From Actomonas aquatica (lineage in GTDB: Bacteria > Verrucomicrobiota > Verrucomicrobiia > Opitutales > Opitutaceae), in contig NZ_CP139781.1 in assembly GCF_019679435.2 (NCBI RefSeq), positions 5,638,001 to 5,702,000 on the forward strand: a DNA stretch of 64,000 nucleotides, read 5' to 3'. This document shows positions 15,216 to 23,558 of the stretch, piece after piece. The position numbers and the translations under genes are program-made. A model generated the notes under the pieces. It had not been told where the DNA came from. It ran no database searches and was given only the letters and a program-made list of their open reading frames with translations. The first letter of the stretch is position 1, and each line of letters starts with the position of its first letter.

Positions 15216-17362
15216 ACGTCGTCTTGCGACTTTGGGGTCGACGGTTGCGCTGGGCCGGCGCGGGAATCGGTTTGAGTGGGGCGTCGTTCGCCTTTGTGCC
15301 CAACCACGTGCCGTGGGCGGAAGGCAGCACGATTGTGATGCACCTGCAATTGGGGGCAGAGACGATTCGACTCAGTGACACCAACCAATCCTGGAATGCC
15401 GTCGCGCTGAGTGCGGTCGCGGCGTGGGACAACGCGACGGGTTTTGTGGAACTCACGGCGCAGGACAACTCCACCGTGCCGATCGCGGCGGATAACGGCC
15501 ACAACAACGTCTTCTTCTCCGACACGGCCTACGACGACAGCCTGGGCGAGGCGTTGGCGGTCACCATCTGGTATTACGAGGTGGGCGGGTTGATGGACGA
15601 GTGTGATGTGATTGTGAATACAGCCTACGAGTGGGATTCCTATCGGGGCTTCCTGCGGGAAAAAGAGGATCTGCATCGGGTGCTCATCCACGAATTTGGC
15701 CATGTGCTGGGTTTGGATCATCCGGACGAAGCCTATCAGGACGTGGAGGCCATCATGAACTCCCGGGCCTCGCACACCGATGCACCCAAGGCCGACGATT
15801 TCTCCGGCCTCCTGTTCAACTACGCCAACTCCTGGAATCACGGCGGCATTGGCTCCAAGGACGACCATGGTGGTTTGTTTGCCACCGCCACGCCGCTGTC
15901 CCTCGGCGTGCCTCTCGCCGGTGAATTGACGGTGTGGGATTTCGACACGTTCAAGTTGGAGGTCAGCGAGGCGATGGCGCTCGACATCCGCAGCACGGGA
16001 TCGACCGACACCTACGCCACACTTTGGAGCAGCGACGGCGAGTTCTGGGGAGTCGGCGACGATGGGCCGGAGGATCACAATTTCGATTTTGTGGCGGGCT
16101 TCGTGCAACCCGGCACCTACTACCTCGTGGTCGAGGGCTATGATGGCGAGACCAAGGGAGCGTATGGCCTGCAGGTGGACGCCATCGCCGATCAGGCTGC
16201 CGGCGACACGGAGGCCAACACCCGCGAAGACGCGGAGGCCATTGCTCTCAACAGCGAGTTGGATTTGGCGGTCAACTACAGCTTCGACATCGATTACTTC
16301 CGCATCGAGTTGACCGCGCCCGGCGTGTTCACGGCTTATACCGAAAGCGCCATCGATACGGTGGGGCGTCTGCTCGACGAGGCCGGTGAGATGGTCGAGA
16401 TCGATGAAGACGGCGGGCCAGGCTACAACTTCCGCTTCCGCTCCGACCGCCTCGAGCCCGGCGTGTATTACCTCGAAGTGTCGGCCATCCTGTCGGGGGA
16501 AAGCGGACCCTACACGCTGCACACGGCCTTTCAGGATCTGTCCAACGTCACGATCGATGCCCGTCTTTCGAATCTCTCCGTGCGCACCGGCGCCAGTGGC
16601 CCCTACGGCTCGCTGATCCTGGGTTTTGTCACCGCCGACTCGACCAAATCGCTCATGGTCCGCGGCGTTGGGCCGAGCTTGGAGGACTTTGACATCGTCG
16701 ACTTTTTGGGCGACCCGCAGCTCACCTTGTATGATAGCGAAGGCACCGAACTCGGCACGAATGACGACTGGCTTTACTCCGAGGATTACCTGGGCCTTGC
16801 CTTCATGGCGGAGGACCTCGGGGCCTTTCCGCTAACCAGCTACCTCGATGCCGCGATGATCGCGACGCCTGCTCCAGGCTCCTACACGGTGCACGTGGAG
16901 GACGTGAACGACGAAACGGGTCAGGTCCTGGTCGAGACCTACGACGCCGATGGCGACTACGGCGAGGGACGGCTCGTGAACCTCTCCACGCGCACGCAGA
17001 TCGGGATCGATGGGACCTTCCTCACCGCCGGTTTTGTGGTGGCGGGGCAGGGCGAGCTGACGCTGCTCATTCGGGGTATCGGACCGGAGCTGAAAACCTA
17101 CGGCATCACGGATGCGCTGACCGATCCACGTATCGAGATCTTCAACGCGGCGAGCAAGGTGATCGCCGCCAACGATAACTGGGGTGACGCCGAGGGAGAC
17201 GTGGCGGCCAGTGCGGCCCAAGTCGGGGCGTTCGCGCTCGCGGAGGACTCCACCGATGCGGCCCTCGTCATTTCACTGCCACCCGGAGCTTACACCGTGC
17301 AGCTCAAGGGCTTGGACGGTGAAGTGGGTAACGGACTCATCGAAATCTACGATCTGCGCTGA
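15212..17362 (+). CDS. Secreted matrixin-like zinc metallopeptidase with PPC-type and repeated beta domains
   Basis: The 716-residue exported protein has the extended zinc site HEFGHVLGLDH (H160, E161, H164, H170) and a Met-turn candidate IMNSR (M182), as in M10/matrixin peptidases. Two beta domains resembling pre-peptidase C-terminal domains follow (about 220-320 and 325-440; GTYYLVVEGYDGE, GVYYLEVSAILSGE). The C-terminal 260 residues are two copies of a 130-residue unit, each opening LSNLSVRT/LVNLSTRT and containing VRGVGPSL/IRGIGPEL and NDDW/NDNW. The start overlaps the previous stop. It likely degrades extracellular or surface protein. No sorting signal was recognised. Confidence 0.82.
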   Translation: MNVVLRLWGRRLRWAGAGIGLSGASFAFVPNHVPWAEGSTIVMHLQLGAETIRLSDTNQSWNAVALSAVAAWDNATGFVELTAQDNSTVPIAADNGHNNVFFSDTAYDDSLGEALAVTIWYYEVGGLMDECDVIVNTAYEWDSYRGFLREKEDLHRVLIHEFGHVLGLDHPDEAYQDVEAIMNSRASHTDAPKADDFSGLLFNYANSWNHGGIGSKDDHGGLFATATPLSLGVPLAGELTVWDFDTFKLEVSEAMALDIRSTGSTDTYATLWSSDGEFWGVGDDGPEDHNFDFVAGFVQPGTYYLVVEGYDGETKGAYGLQVDAIADQAAGDTEANTREDAEAIALNSELDLAVNYSFDIDYFRIELTAPGVFTAYTESAIDTVGRLLDEAGEMVEIDEDGGPGYNFRFRSDRLEPGVYYLEVSAILSGESGPYTLHTAFQDLSNVTIDARLSNLSVRTGASGPYGSLILGFVTADSTKSLMVRGVGPSLEDFDIVDFLGDPQLTLYDSEGTELGTNDDWLYSEDYLGLAFMAEDLGAFPLTSYLDAAMIATPAPGSYTVHVEDVNDETGQVLVETYDADGDYGEGRLVNLSTRTQIGIDGTFLTAGFVVAGQGELTLLIRGIGPELKTYGITDALTDPRIEIFNAASKVIAANDNWGDAEGDVAASAAQVGAFALAEDSTDAALVISLPPGAYTVQLKGLDGEVGNGLIEIYDLR

Positions 17363-17392
17363 GTCCGATTTGCAAATAGCGCCGGTGAGAAA

Positions 17393-17420
17393 GCCCGCAG
17401 TTTCGCTTTGAAACTCGGGC
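17393..17420 (+). terminator. Terminator-like hairpin after the metallopeptidase
   Basis: GCCCG-C-AGTTT pairs with AAACTCGGGC (10 bp with one bulged C) 30 bases past the stop codon. No T-run follows, so strength is uncertain. Confidence 0.4.
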
Positions 17421-17435
17421 AACGTGGGCACGTTG
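17420..17435. promoter_or_regulatory. Perfect palindrome upstream of rapA
   Basis: CAACGTGGGCACGTTG is two 7-base arms around GG, ending 7 bases before the rapA start codon. It has the size of a dimeric regulator site and could block transcription or translation initiation. No regulator is known for it. Confidence 0.4.
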
Positions 17436-17442
17436 TGGCATC

Positions 17443-20298
17443 GTGTCGCTTAATCGAATCGGACAACGCTGTGTGAGTGAACCTGAACCGGAGCTCGGTT
17501 TGGGTGTGGTTGTGAGCCTGGAATACGGGCGAATTGGGGTGTCGTTCCCGGCTGCCGGAGAGCAGCGCCTCTATGCGCAGGGCACGACGGTGCTCTCGCG
17601 GGTGCAGTTCCGCGAAGGCCAAAAGGTCGCGACGCGCGCCGGTCAGGTGTTTGAGGTCGAGTCGGTCGAAGAAACCGATGGGCTGCTGACCTACGTGGGC
17701 GGCGGTCAACGCGTGCCCGAGGACGAGGTGTCCGACGTGGCTGGGGCGACCGGACCTCTGGATCGGCTCATGTCGGGTCAGAGCGACGATGCCGAAGTGT
17801 TCGCACTGCGGCATCGGGCGCTGCAGGCGAAAGCGAAGTTTCTGGCTTCGCCGGTGCGTGGCTTCCTCGGCGGGCGGCTCGATCTGATTCCGCATCAGTA
17901 TTACATTTTGCAAGAGGTCACGGCGCGCCAGATTCCGCGCGTGTTGCTGGCCGACGAGGTGGGTCTCGGCAAAACGATCGAGGCCTGTCTCATCCTCCAA
18001 CGTCTGCTCACCGTGGGCAAAGTGAAGCGCGCCCTCATCCTCGTGCCGGAGTCGCTCACGCACCAGTGGTTCGTCGAACTGCTGCGCCGTTTTAACCTGT
18101 GGTTCACCATCTTCGACGAGGCGCGCTGCATCGATGAAGAGGGCGCCGATCCGGAGGCGAATCCGTTCCAGAGCAACCAGCTGGCGCTGTGCGCGGTGGA
18201 GTTCCCCGCCCACAACGAAAAGCGTCGCGAGCAAATCATCGCGGCCGGTTGGGACATGGTCGTTGTCGACGAAGCGCACCATCTCGGCTGGTCGACCGCC
18301 GCCGAAGAGGTGAGCGCCGAATACCGCTTGGTCGAGTCCCTGGCCAAGAAGAGCCGCGGCCTGCTGCTCCTCACCGCCACGCCGACGCAGCTCGGTCTCG
18401 AAGGCCACTTCGCGCGCCTGCGTCTGCTCGACCCCAATCGCTACAGTGACATCGATGATTTTCGCGACGAATCGGAGGGCTTCGGCGAGGTGGCCGAGAT
18501 CGCCGAAAAGATCGTGGAGCAACGTCTGCTCACCGCGGCCGACCATAAGAAGCTGGTGAACATTTTCAATCGCGACCCCGAGGGGCTGGAGAGCCGCCTC
18601 GACGCGCTCGAGGCCGGTAAACCCGGGGCCCGCGAGGGGTTGTTGCGCACCTTGCTCGATCAGCATGGCACGGGTCGCGTGGTCTTCCGCAACACCCGCG
18701 CGGCGATGAAGGGCTTTCCGCAGCGGCAGTATTGTCCGGTGCCGTTGAAGACCGAGAACGCCGCGCTGCTCACCCGTGTCGCCCGTGAGTTGGAGGCCGA
18801 GGAAACCGGTCACGAGAGCGAGATTCGGCACAACTTCCGCGACGATCCGCGCATCGACTGGCTGGCCGATTTCCTCAAGGCCGAGCCGTCCCGCAAGGTC
18901 CTGCTCATCTGCCGCACCCGCCGCAAGGTAGTCGCGATCGACGCGGCGCTGCGCGAGAAGATGAGCGCCAAGGTGGGCGTCTTCCACGAGGGGCTCGAGT
19001 TGGTGCAACGCGACCGCAACGCGGCGTGGTTTGCCGAGGAAGATGGCGCGCAGCTGCTCATCTGTTCGGAGATCGGCAGTGAGGGGCGCAACTTCCAGTT
19101 TGCCCATCACCTCGTGCTCTTCGACCTGCCGCTCAACCCGGGGCTGGTGGAGCAGCGCATTGGTCGACTCGATCGCATCGGGCAGACCGAGACCATTCGC
19201 ATTCATGTGCCCTTCATCGCCGGCAGCGCCGACGCCTTTGTGGCCGACTGGTATGAACGCGGTCTCGACGCCTTCTCCCAGCCGATGCACGGCGGCAACG
19301 AGTTTGCGCAGGCGTTCCGCGAACGTGTATTGGCCATGGCACTACGCGTGGGCGCCGGCGGCAAGAAGGCGCCCGCCGCGAAGGAAATCACCGCGCTCAT
19401 CACCGAGACGGCCACCTTCCGCGAGGCCCTGCTGGAGAAGATGCACCGCGGTCGCGACCGCCTGCTGGAGCTCAATTCCTTCGATCCGCAAGTGGCCCAC
19501 AAGGTGATCGGGCAGGTGCGCGAAGTGGATGCCGACCTGACCTTGCGTCGCATCCTGACCGACCTCTTCGACCACTTTGGTGTGCGGGTGAAGGAGCACG
19601 AGGAGGGCGACGTTTTCCTCGATGCGGATCACGCGTTTGTGGAGGGATTCCCGTCCATCCCGCGTGACGGCATGCTGGCGACCTATGACCGTGCCCGGGC
19701 GATTGCGCGCGAGGACATTCGTTTCCTCTCGCCCGATCATCCGCTCACGACCGACACGCTGGACCTGTTGATCAACTCTCCGACCGGCACGACGTCGTTC
19801 GGTCTCGTGGAGGCCGATTCCCCCAACATCCTGGTGGAAGCGATCTTCGTCCTGGAAACGGTGGCCGACTCCCGCTGGCACGTGGAGCAGTTCCTGCCGC
19901 CGCAACCGGTGCGCGTGGTGGTCGATTTGCGCGGCGGCAATCTGACCAGCAAATGGGACGCGCAGACCGTGGCCGACCTCATCAAGACGGTGCCGATTCA
20001 GCCGTTCCTCGAGCGACCGGAGTTTAATCCGGCCTTGCTGAAGAACCTCATCGATGGCGCGACCAGTGAAGCCGAGAAAGCGGTCGCCACCGTGAAGCAG
20101 CGTGCCGAAAAGACCGCTCAGACCGAGCTTGGCGCCGACCTGCAGCGCCTGTCCGACCTGCGCAAACTCAACGACCACGTGCGGCCCGAGGAGATCAAGT
20201 TGGCGCAAACGCAGCTCAAGAAAACCTGCGCCGCGATCCGCGAAGCGCGCCTCCGGCTCGATTCCATCCGCCTCATCGTGGCGGGGTTTGAAATGTAA
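17443..20298 (+). CDS. rapA: RNA polymerase-associated SNF2 helicase RapA (HepA)
   Basis: The 951-residue Swi2/Snf2 ATPase matches RapA end to end. The N-terminal beta domain begins GQRCVSEPEPELGLG. Walker A is in LLADEVGLGKTIEA, the DEAH box is VVDEAHHLGW, motif III is LLLTATPTQLG, and the second RecA lobe contains IGSEGRNFQFAHHLVLFDLP and the arginine-finger motif EQRIGRLDRIGQ. RapA binds RNA polymerase and helps it recycle after transcription. Length is close to the E. coli protein (968). The start is GTG 17443, preceded by a palindrome rather than a Shine-Dalgarno. It converges on the sulfatase gene with 12 bases between. Confidence 0.95.
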   Translation: MSLNRIGQRCVSEPEPELGLGVVVSLEYGRIGVSFPAAGEQRLYAQGTTVLSRVQFREGQKVATRAGQVFEVESVEETDGLLTYVGGGQRVPEDEVSDVAGATGPLDRLMSGQSDDAEVFALRHRALQAKAKFLASPVRGFLGGRLDLIPHQYYILQEVTARQIPRVLLADEVGLGKTIEACLILQRLLTVGKVKRALILVPESLTHQWFVELLRRFNLWFTIFDEARCIDEEGADPEANPFQSNQLALCAVEFPAHNEKRREQIIAAGWDMVVVDEAHHLGWSTAAEEVSAEYRLVESLAKKSRGLLLLTATPTQLGLEGHFARLRLLDPNRYSDIDDFRDESEGFGEVAEIAEKIVEQRLLTAADHKKLVNIFNRDPEGLESRLDALEAGKPGAREGLLRTLLDQHGTGRVVFRNTRAAMKGFPQRQYCPVPLKTENAALLTRVARELEAEETGHESEIRHNFRDDPRIDWLADFLKAEPSRKVLLICRTRRKVVAIDAALREKMSAKVGVFHEGLELVQRDRNAAWFAEEDGAQLLICSEIGSEGRNFQFAHHLVLFDLPLNPGLVEQRIGRLDRIGQTETIRIHVPFIAGSADAFVADWYERGLDAFSQPMHGGNEFAQAFRERVLAMALRVGAGGKKAPAAKEITALITETATFREALLEKMHRGRDRLLELNSFDPQVAHKVIGQVREVDADLTLRRILTDLFDHFGVRVKEHEEGDVFLDADHAFVEGFPSIPRDGMLATYDRARAIAREDIRFLSPDHPLTTDTLDLLINSPTGTTSFGLVEADSPNILVEAIFVLETVADSRWHVEQFLPPQPVRVVVDLRGGNLTSKWDAQTVADLIKTVPIQPFLERPEFNPALLKNLIDGATSEAEKAVATVKQRAEKTAQTELGADLQRLSDLRKLNDHVRPEEIKLAQTQLKKTCAAIREARLRLDSIRLIVAGFEM

Positions 20299-20310
20299 GC
20301 GGAGGTCCGA

Positions 20311-21705
20311 CTAGGGGCCGTAGACGCTGAACACGTCTGCGGCCCAGGCGTCGTGCAGGGCCTCGAGGCGTTGCACGACTTCCGGATGCTCGGCGGCGTG
20401 ATTGGTTTCCTCCGGCTCGGAGTCGGCGAGGTTGGCGAGATGAGTTTCCGCGAGGGCGGGTTGGCCGATGCCGCGATTGCCCCGGCGGATGAGTTTCCAC
20501 GGTCCCTCGCGCACGGCCCAACTGTCATTCCATTGCCAATACAGCTGCGGGTGCGTCTCGGGCGCGGTGGCGTCGCGCGCGGCTGGCACGACGGAGCGTC
20601 CGTCGAGGGCGAGTTCGGTGGGCGGCGTGACGCCCGTAAGTTCCAGCAGGGTGGGATACCAGTCCATCACCGTGATGGCCTGATCGCGCACGGCGCCCGC
20701 GGGAAGCGTGCCCGGGTAGCGGATCATGGCCGGCACGCGGATACCGCCTTCGAGGAAGCTGCCCTTGGCGCCGATCCAGGGACCGGTGTTGCCGCCGCCG
20801 CCATTGGCGCCGTAGTTGGTTCCCTGGGGCGTGCCGGCGCCGTAGTCGGCGGCTTTGATTTGGTAGTCCTCGGCGGAGTGCCCGTTGTCACTCATGAAAA
20901 TGACGATGGTGTTTTCGGTGAGGCCGTAGCGATCGAGGGTGCCGAGCACGCGACCCAAGTAGTGATCGCAGGTGGAGACGGCGCGCGCGTAGGAACGGCG
21001 CGGTTCCGGGAGATCGTTGTAGGCGTCGGCGTAGGCCGGCGCAGGTTGTTCCGGGTAGTGGGGCAGGTTGAGACTGTAGAAAAGGAAGAAGGGCTCATCT
21101 TGGTGACGGGCGATAAAGGTCACGGCACGATCGGCAATGAGGTCGGGGAAATACGAGCCCCGCAGGAAGACCTCTTGGTTACCGTCCCACAGGTCGTGCA
21201 GAGCGCGCGCGTGGCCGCCGAAGTGGTGGTAGTTGTCGATGAAACCGACGAGGAGGCCGAAGAACTCATCAAACCCTTGCTGCAGCGGACGGTGATCGGG
21301 ATGGCCGCCGAGGTGCCACTTGCCGAAGAGGGCGGTGGCATAACCGGCGGCGCGAAAGGTTTCGGCGAGGGTGGTTTCCTCCAGCGGCAGATTGCGGCCC
21401 TTGGGGCCAGGCACGGTGGACTGCGTCCAGGAATTCACGTTCACCCGCTGTGGGTGACGGCCGGTCAGGAGCGAGGCGCGCGAGGGGCAGCAAACCGAGT
21501 GCGCATAAGCCTGGGTGAAGCGCACGCCTTCGGCGGCGAGCCGGTCCATGTGCGGCGTGTGCAGATCGGTGGAACCGTAGCAGTTGGCGTCGAGCGTGCC
21601 TTGGTCGTCGGTGAAAAAGATCACCACGTTGGGCGGTCGTGCGGCGGCGCAGGTCAGGGCGGCACAACACAGGACGAACAGGCAAAGGAGCGATCGCAGT
21701 TTCAT
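20311..21705 (-). CDS. Secreted sulfatase (S1 family)
   Basis: The 464-residue product has a signal peptide ending near CAAARP. The metal-binding start of the alkaline-phosphatase-like fold is PNVVIFFTDDQG (D33, D34). The formylglycine motif C-x-P-S-R is CCPSR with C72 as the residue to be modified, followed by ASLLTGRHP. This marks an arylsulfatase-type enzyme removing sulfate esters, probably from algal or host polysaccharide. Activity requires a formylglycine-generating enzyme, not in this window. It is divergent from a secreted propeller-like protein across a 329-base region with palindromic boxes. Exact substrate is unknown. Confidence 0.9.
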   Translation of the reverse strand: MKLRSLLCLFVLCCAALTCAAARPPNVVIFFTDDQGTLDANCYGSTDLHTPHMDRLAAEGVRFTQAYAHSVCCPSRASLLTGRHPQRVNVNSWTQSTVPGPKGRNLPLEETTLAETFRAAGYATALFGKWHLGGHPDHRPLQQGFDEFFGLLVGFIDNYHHFGGHARALHDLWDGNQEVFLRGSYFPDLIADRAVTFIARHQDEPFFLFYSLNLPHYPEQPAPAYADAYNDLPEPRRSYARAVSTCDHYLGRVLGTLDRYGLTENTIVIFMSDNGHSAEDYQIKAADYGAGTPQGTNYGANGGGGNTGPWIGAKGSFLEGGIRVPAMIRYPGTLPAGAVRDQAITVMDWYPTLLELTGVTPPTELALDGRSVVPAARDATAPETHPQLYWQWNDSWAVREGPWKLIRRGNRGIGQPALAETHLANLADSEPEETNHAAEHPEVVQRLEALHDAWAADVFSVYGP

Positions 21706-21839
21706 CGCGGGGTAGGGCAGGGATTACGGTAGGGGCAGAGCGGATACGGCAGCGCACCGCCGCCTCCGAGCAAAGCCGGAGTCTGATCAAGGGGAGTGCG
21801 GGGAAGCAAACTCGGAGGTGAAAAGAATGGGTGATTCCA

Positions 21840-21855
21840 GGGTGAAATTTCACCC
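21840..21855. promoter_or_regulatory. Operator-like palindrome with TGAAATTTCA core
   Basis: GGGTGAAATTTCACCC is a perfect 16-bp palindrome in the sulfatase/propeller divergent region. The same 10-base core recurs upstream of the glycosidase-like gene at 30154-30163, suggesting one regulator for both loci. Confidence 0.6.
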
Positions 21856-21910
21856 CGTGCCCGTGGGCGGAGTTGTAGTGAAGAGAGCACTACGGCACGG
21901 ATGAAGGCCT

Positions 21911-21920
21911 TGAATATTCA
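21911..21920. promoter_or_regulatory. Second palindromic box TGAATATTCA
   Basis: This perfect 10-bp palindrome differs from TGAAATTTCA only by the central AT/TA. It lies 58 bases from the larger palindrome and may be a second site for the same regulator. Confidence 0.4.
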
Positions 21921-21976
21921 TTCGTAACCCAACGAGCCCGGAGGACTTGTCGGCGCGGAAAAATTGCCGTAGGCAG

Positions 21977-21996
21977 GCCGCACCGTGCGGCTTTTT
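21977..21996 (+). terminator. Terminator-like hairpin in the leader of the propeller-like gene
   Basis: GCCGCA/TGCGGC (6 bp, 3-base loop CCG) is followed by five T residues and lies 38 bases before the ATG at 22035. It could end a short upstream RNA or act as an attenuator. Confidence 0.5.
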
Positions 21997-22034
21997 GACC
22001 GGCCGTCCTTCACCCCCCAAGCCCCCTGTATGTC

Positions 22035-23534
22035 ATGACTTGTTTCCGCCTTTTAAGCCCGCTGTTGCTGTTGAGTGCTGTGATGATGGGCGCGAGCGAA
22101 CCGCCCGAACGCGAGCCGGTTCACATCGGCGATCGACGTGAGTTATGGGTCGACCGGGCGCTGATCGCATCGATGGACGGACTGCGCCACGAACTGGGTC
22201 GACCGGTCGACGCCGGCGCGGTGCTGCACTTCGATGAACCGTGGGAGTATGCGGCGATTTATGTGACCGTGTTTCAGGACGGCGATCGCTACCGGATGTA
22301 TTACCGCGGAGGTCTGCCGATCGAACCGGGCGGACCGCGGCAGTGGCTCACCTGCTATGCGGAGAGTGACGACGGCGTGGTCTGGACGAAGCCGGAGCTG
22401 GATGTATTCGAATTCCAAGGACGGAAGACCAACGCGGTGCTGGCGCCGGATCCGGTTTATGGTCCGTCGCATAACTTTGCGCCCATGTTGGATGATCGGC
22501 CGGGCGTGCCGGCGGAGGAGCGCTTCAAGGCGATCGGAGGGGTCTACCATGCCGACGAAACGGAGACGGTGGATGGGGTGAAACCGCTGGACGGGCTGCA
22601 CCGCTACGTATCGGCCGACGGCATTCACTGGCGGCGGCTGGAGCTGCCGCCCTTGTTTCCCAATCATGCGCTGGATTCGCTGAATGTGTTGGTGTGGTTG
22701 CCGGAGGAGCAGTGCTACGCGATCTACCTGCGCACGTGGACGGGCGATGAAGGCGCGGACAAACCGACCTACAAGGGTTTCCGCTCGGTGAGTCGCACGA
22801 CTTCGACGGATTTTGTGCATTGGACGGTGCCCGAGCCGATGCGCTTCGGCGACGCGCCCTTGGAGCACCTCTACACCAACGGCACCCAGCCGTATTTCCG
22901 GGCGCCGCACCTGCTGGTGGCGTTGCCGTTTCGGTATTGGCCGGATCGGCAGGCTTACCCGGCGGAGGAGCACGTGGCGCGAGGGGTGCCGGAGAGCCAG
23001 TCGCATGGCGTCGCCGACGCGGTGTTGATGACCTCGCGAGGCGGCACGACTTACGATCGCACGTTCCTGCAGTCTTTGGTGCGACCGGGGCGCGATCCGC
23101 TGGCGTGGTATGCGCGCAACAATGCGCCGAGCACGGGTATCGTTCCGACCGGTGAGCAGGAGATGTCGTTCTACACCGTCACCCACTACAACCACCCCAC
23201 CGCGCAGCTCCGGCGCCAAGTGTTGCGGCGCGATGGTTTGGCGGCGGTGCATGCCGATTATGAACCCGGCACGCTGGTGACCCATCCGGTGGTGTTTGCC
23301 GGAAGCGAGTTGGCGCTGAACCTGTCGACCTCGGCGGCCGGCGGTGTGAAGGTGGAACTGCTGGATTTGGCGGGGGCCGTGTTGGCCACGAGTGAAACCT
23401 TGCTCGGCGACGACCTCGACTACCGGGTGCGTTGGGTCGACCGGGGCGATGTTGGTGACTTGGCCGGCCGACCGGTGCGGTTGCGCTTCACCTTACAGGA
23501 TGCGGACCTCTATGCGTTTCGATTCCACCGCTGA
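22035..23534 (+). CDS. Secreted GH32/GH43-like beta-propeller protein, sulfatase-associated
   Basis: The 499-residue product begins with a signal peptide (LLSPLLLLSAVMMGASE). The body has repeated blades typical of five-bladed propeller proteins related to GH32/43/117: DRYRMYYRGG, LTCYAESDDGVVWTKPELD, YVSADGIHWRRLELPP, then SRTTSTDFVHWTVPEPM. A C-terminal beta domain follows (GSELALNLSTSAAGGVKVEL). No catalytic acids can be assigned by eye, so enzymatic activity is unproven. It is divergent from a sulfatase, a common pairing in polysaccharide-degrading marine bacteria, suggesting a role in handling sulfated glycans at the cell surface. Confidence 0.68.
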   Translation: MTCFRLLSPLLLLSAVMMGASEPPEREPVHIGDRRELWVDRALIASMDGLRHELGRPVDAGAVLHFDEPWEYAAIYVTVFQDGDRYRMYYRGGLPIEPGGPRQWLTCYAESDDGVVWTKPELDVFEFQGRKTNAVLAPDPVYGPSHNFAPMLDDRPGVPAEERFKAIGGVYHADETETVDGVKPLDGLHRYVSADGIHWRRLELPPLFPNHALDSLNVLVWLPEEQCYAIYLRTWTGDEGADKPTYKGFRSVSRTTSTDFVHWTVPEPMRFGDAPLEHLYTNGTQPYFRAPHLLVALPFRYWPDRQAYPAEEHVARGVPESQSHGVADAVLMTSRGGTTYDRTFLQSLVRPGRDPLAWYARNNAPSTGIVPTGEQEMSFYTVTHYNHPTAQLRRQVLRRDGLAAVHADYEPGTLVTHPVVFAGSELALNLSTSAAGGVKVELLDLAGAVLATSETLLGDDLDYRVRWVDRGDVGDLAGRPVRLRFTLQDADLYAFRFHR

Positions 23535-23558
23535 CGGCGGCCTGACGGCGACGGAATG

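Larger units (their letters stand above)
21706..22034. other. Divergent regulatory region between sulfatase and propeller-like gene
   Basis: There is no coding region. It holds the 16-bp palindrome at 21840-21855, an inverted repeat GTAGTG-N7-CACTAC at 21875-21893, the 10-bp palindrome TGAATATTCA at 21911-21920, and a plus-strand terminator-like hairpin at 21977-21996. Confidence 0.7.

Noticed and set aside
17347..19290. Long minus-strand open frame (647 codons) opposite rapA
   Set aside because: It is an antisense shadow of rapA, which matches its family end to end; composition is His/Gln/Arg-rich as expected for such shadows.
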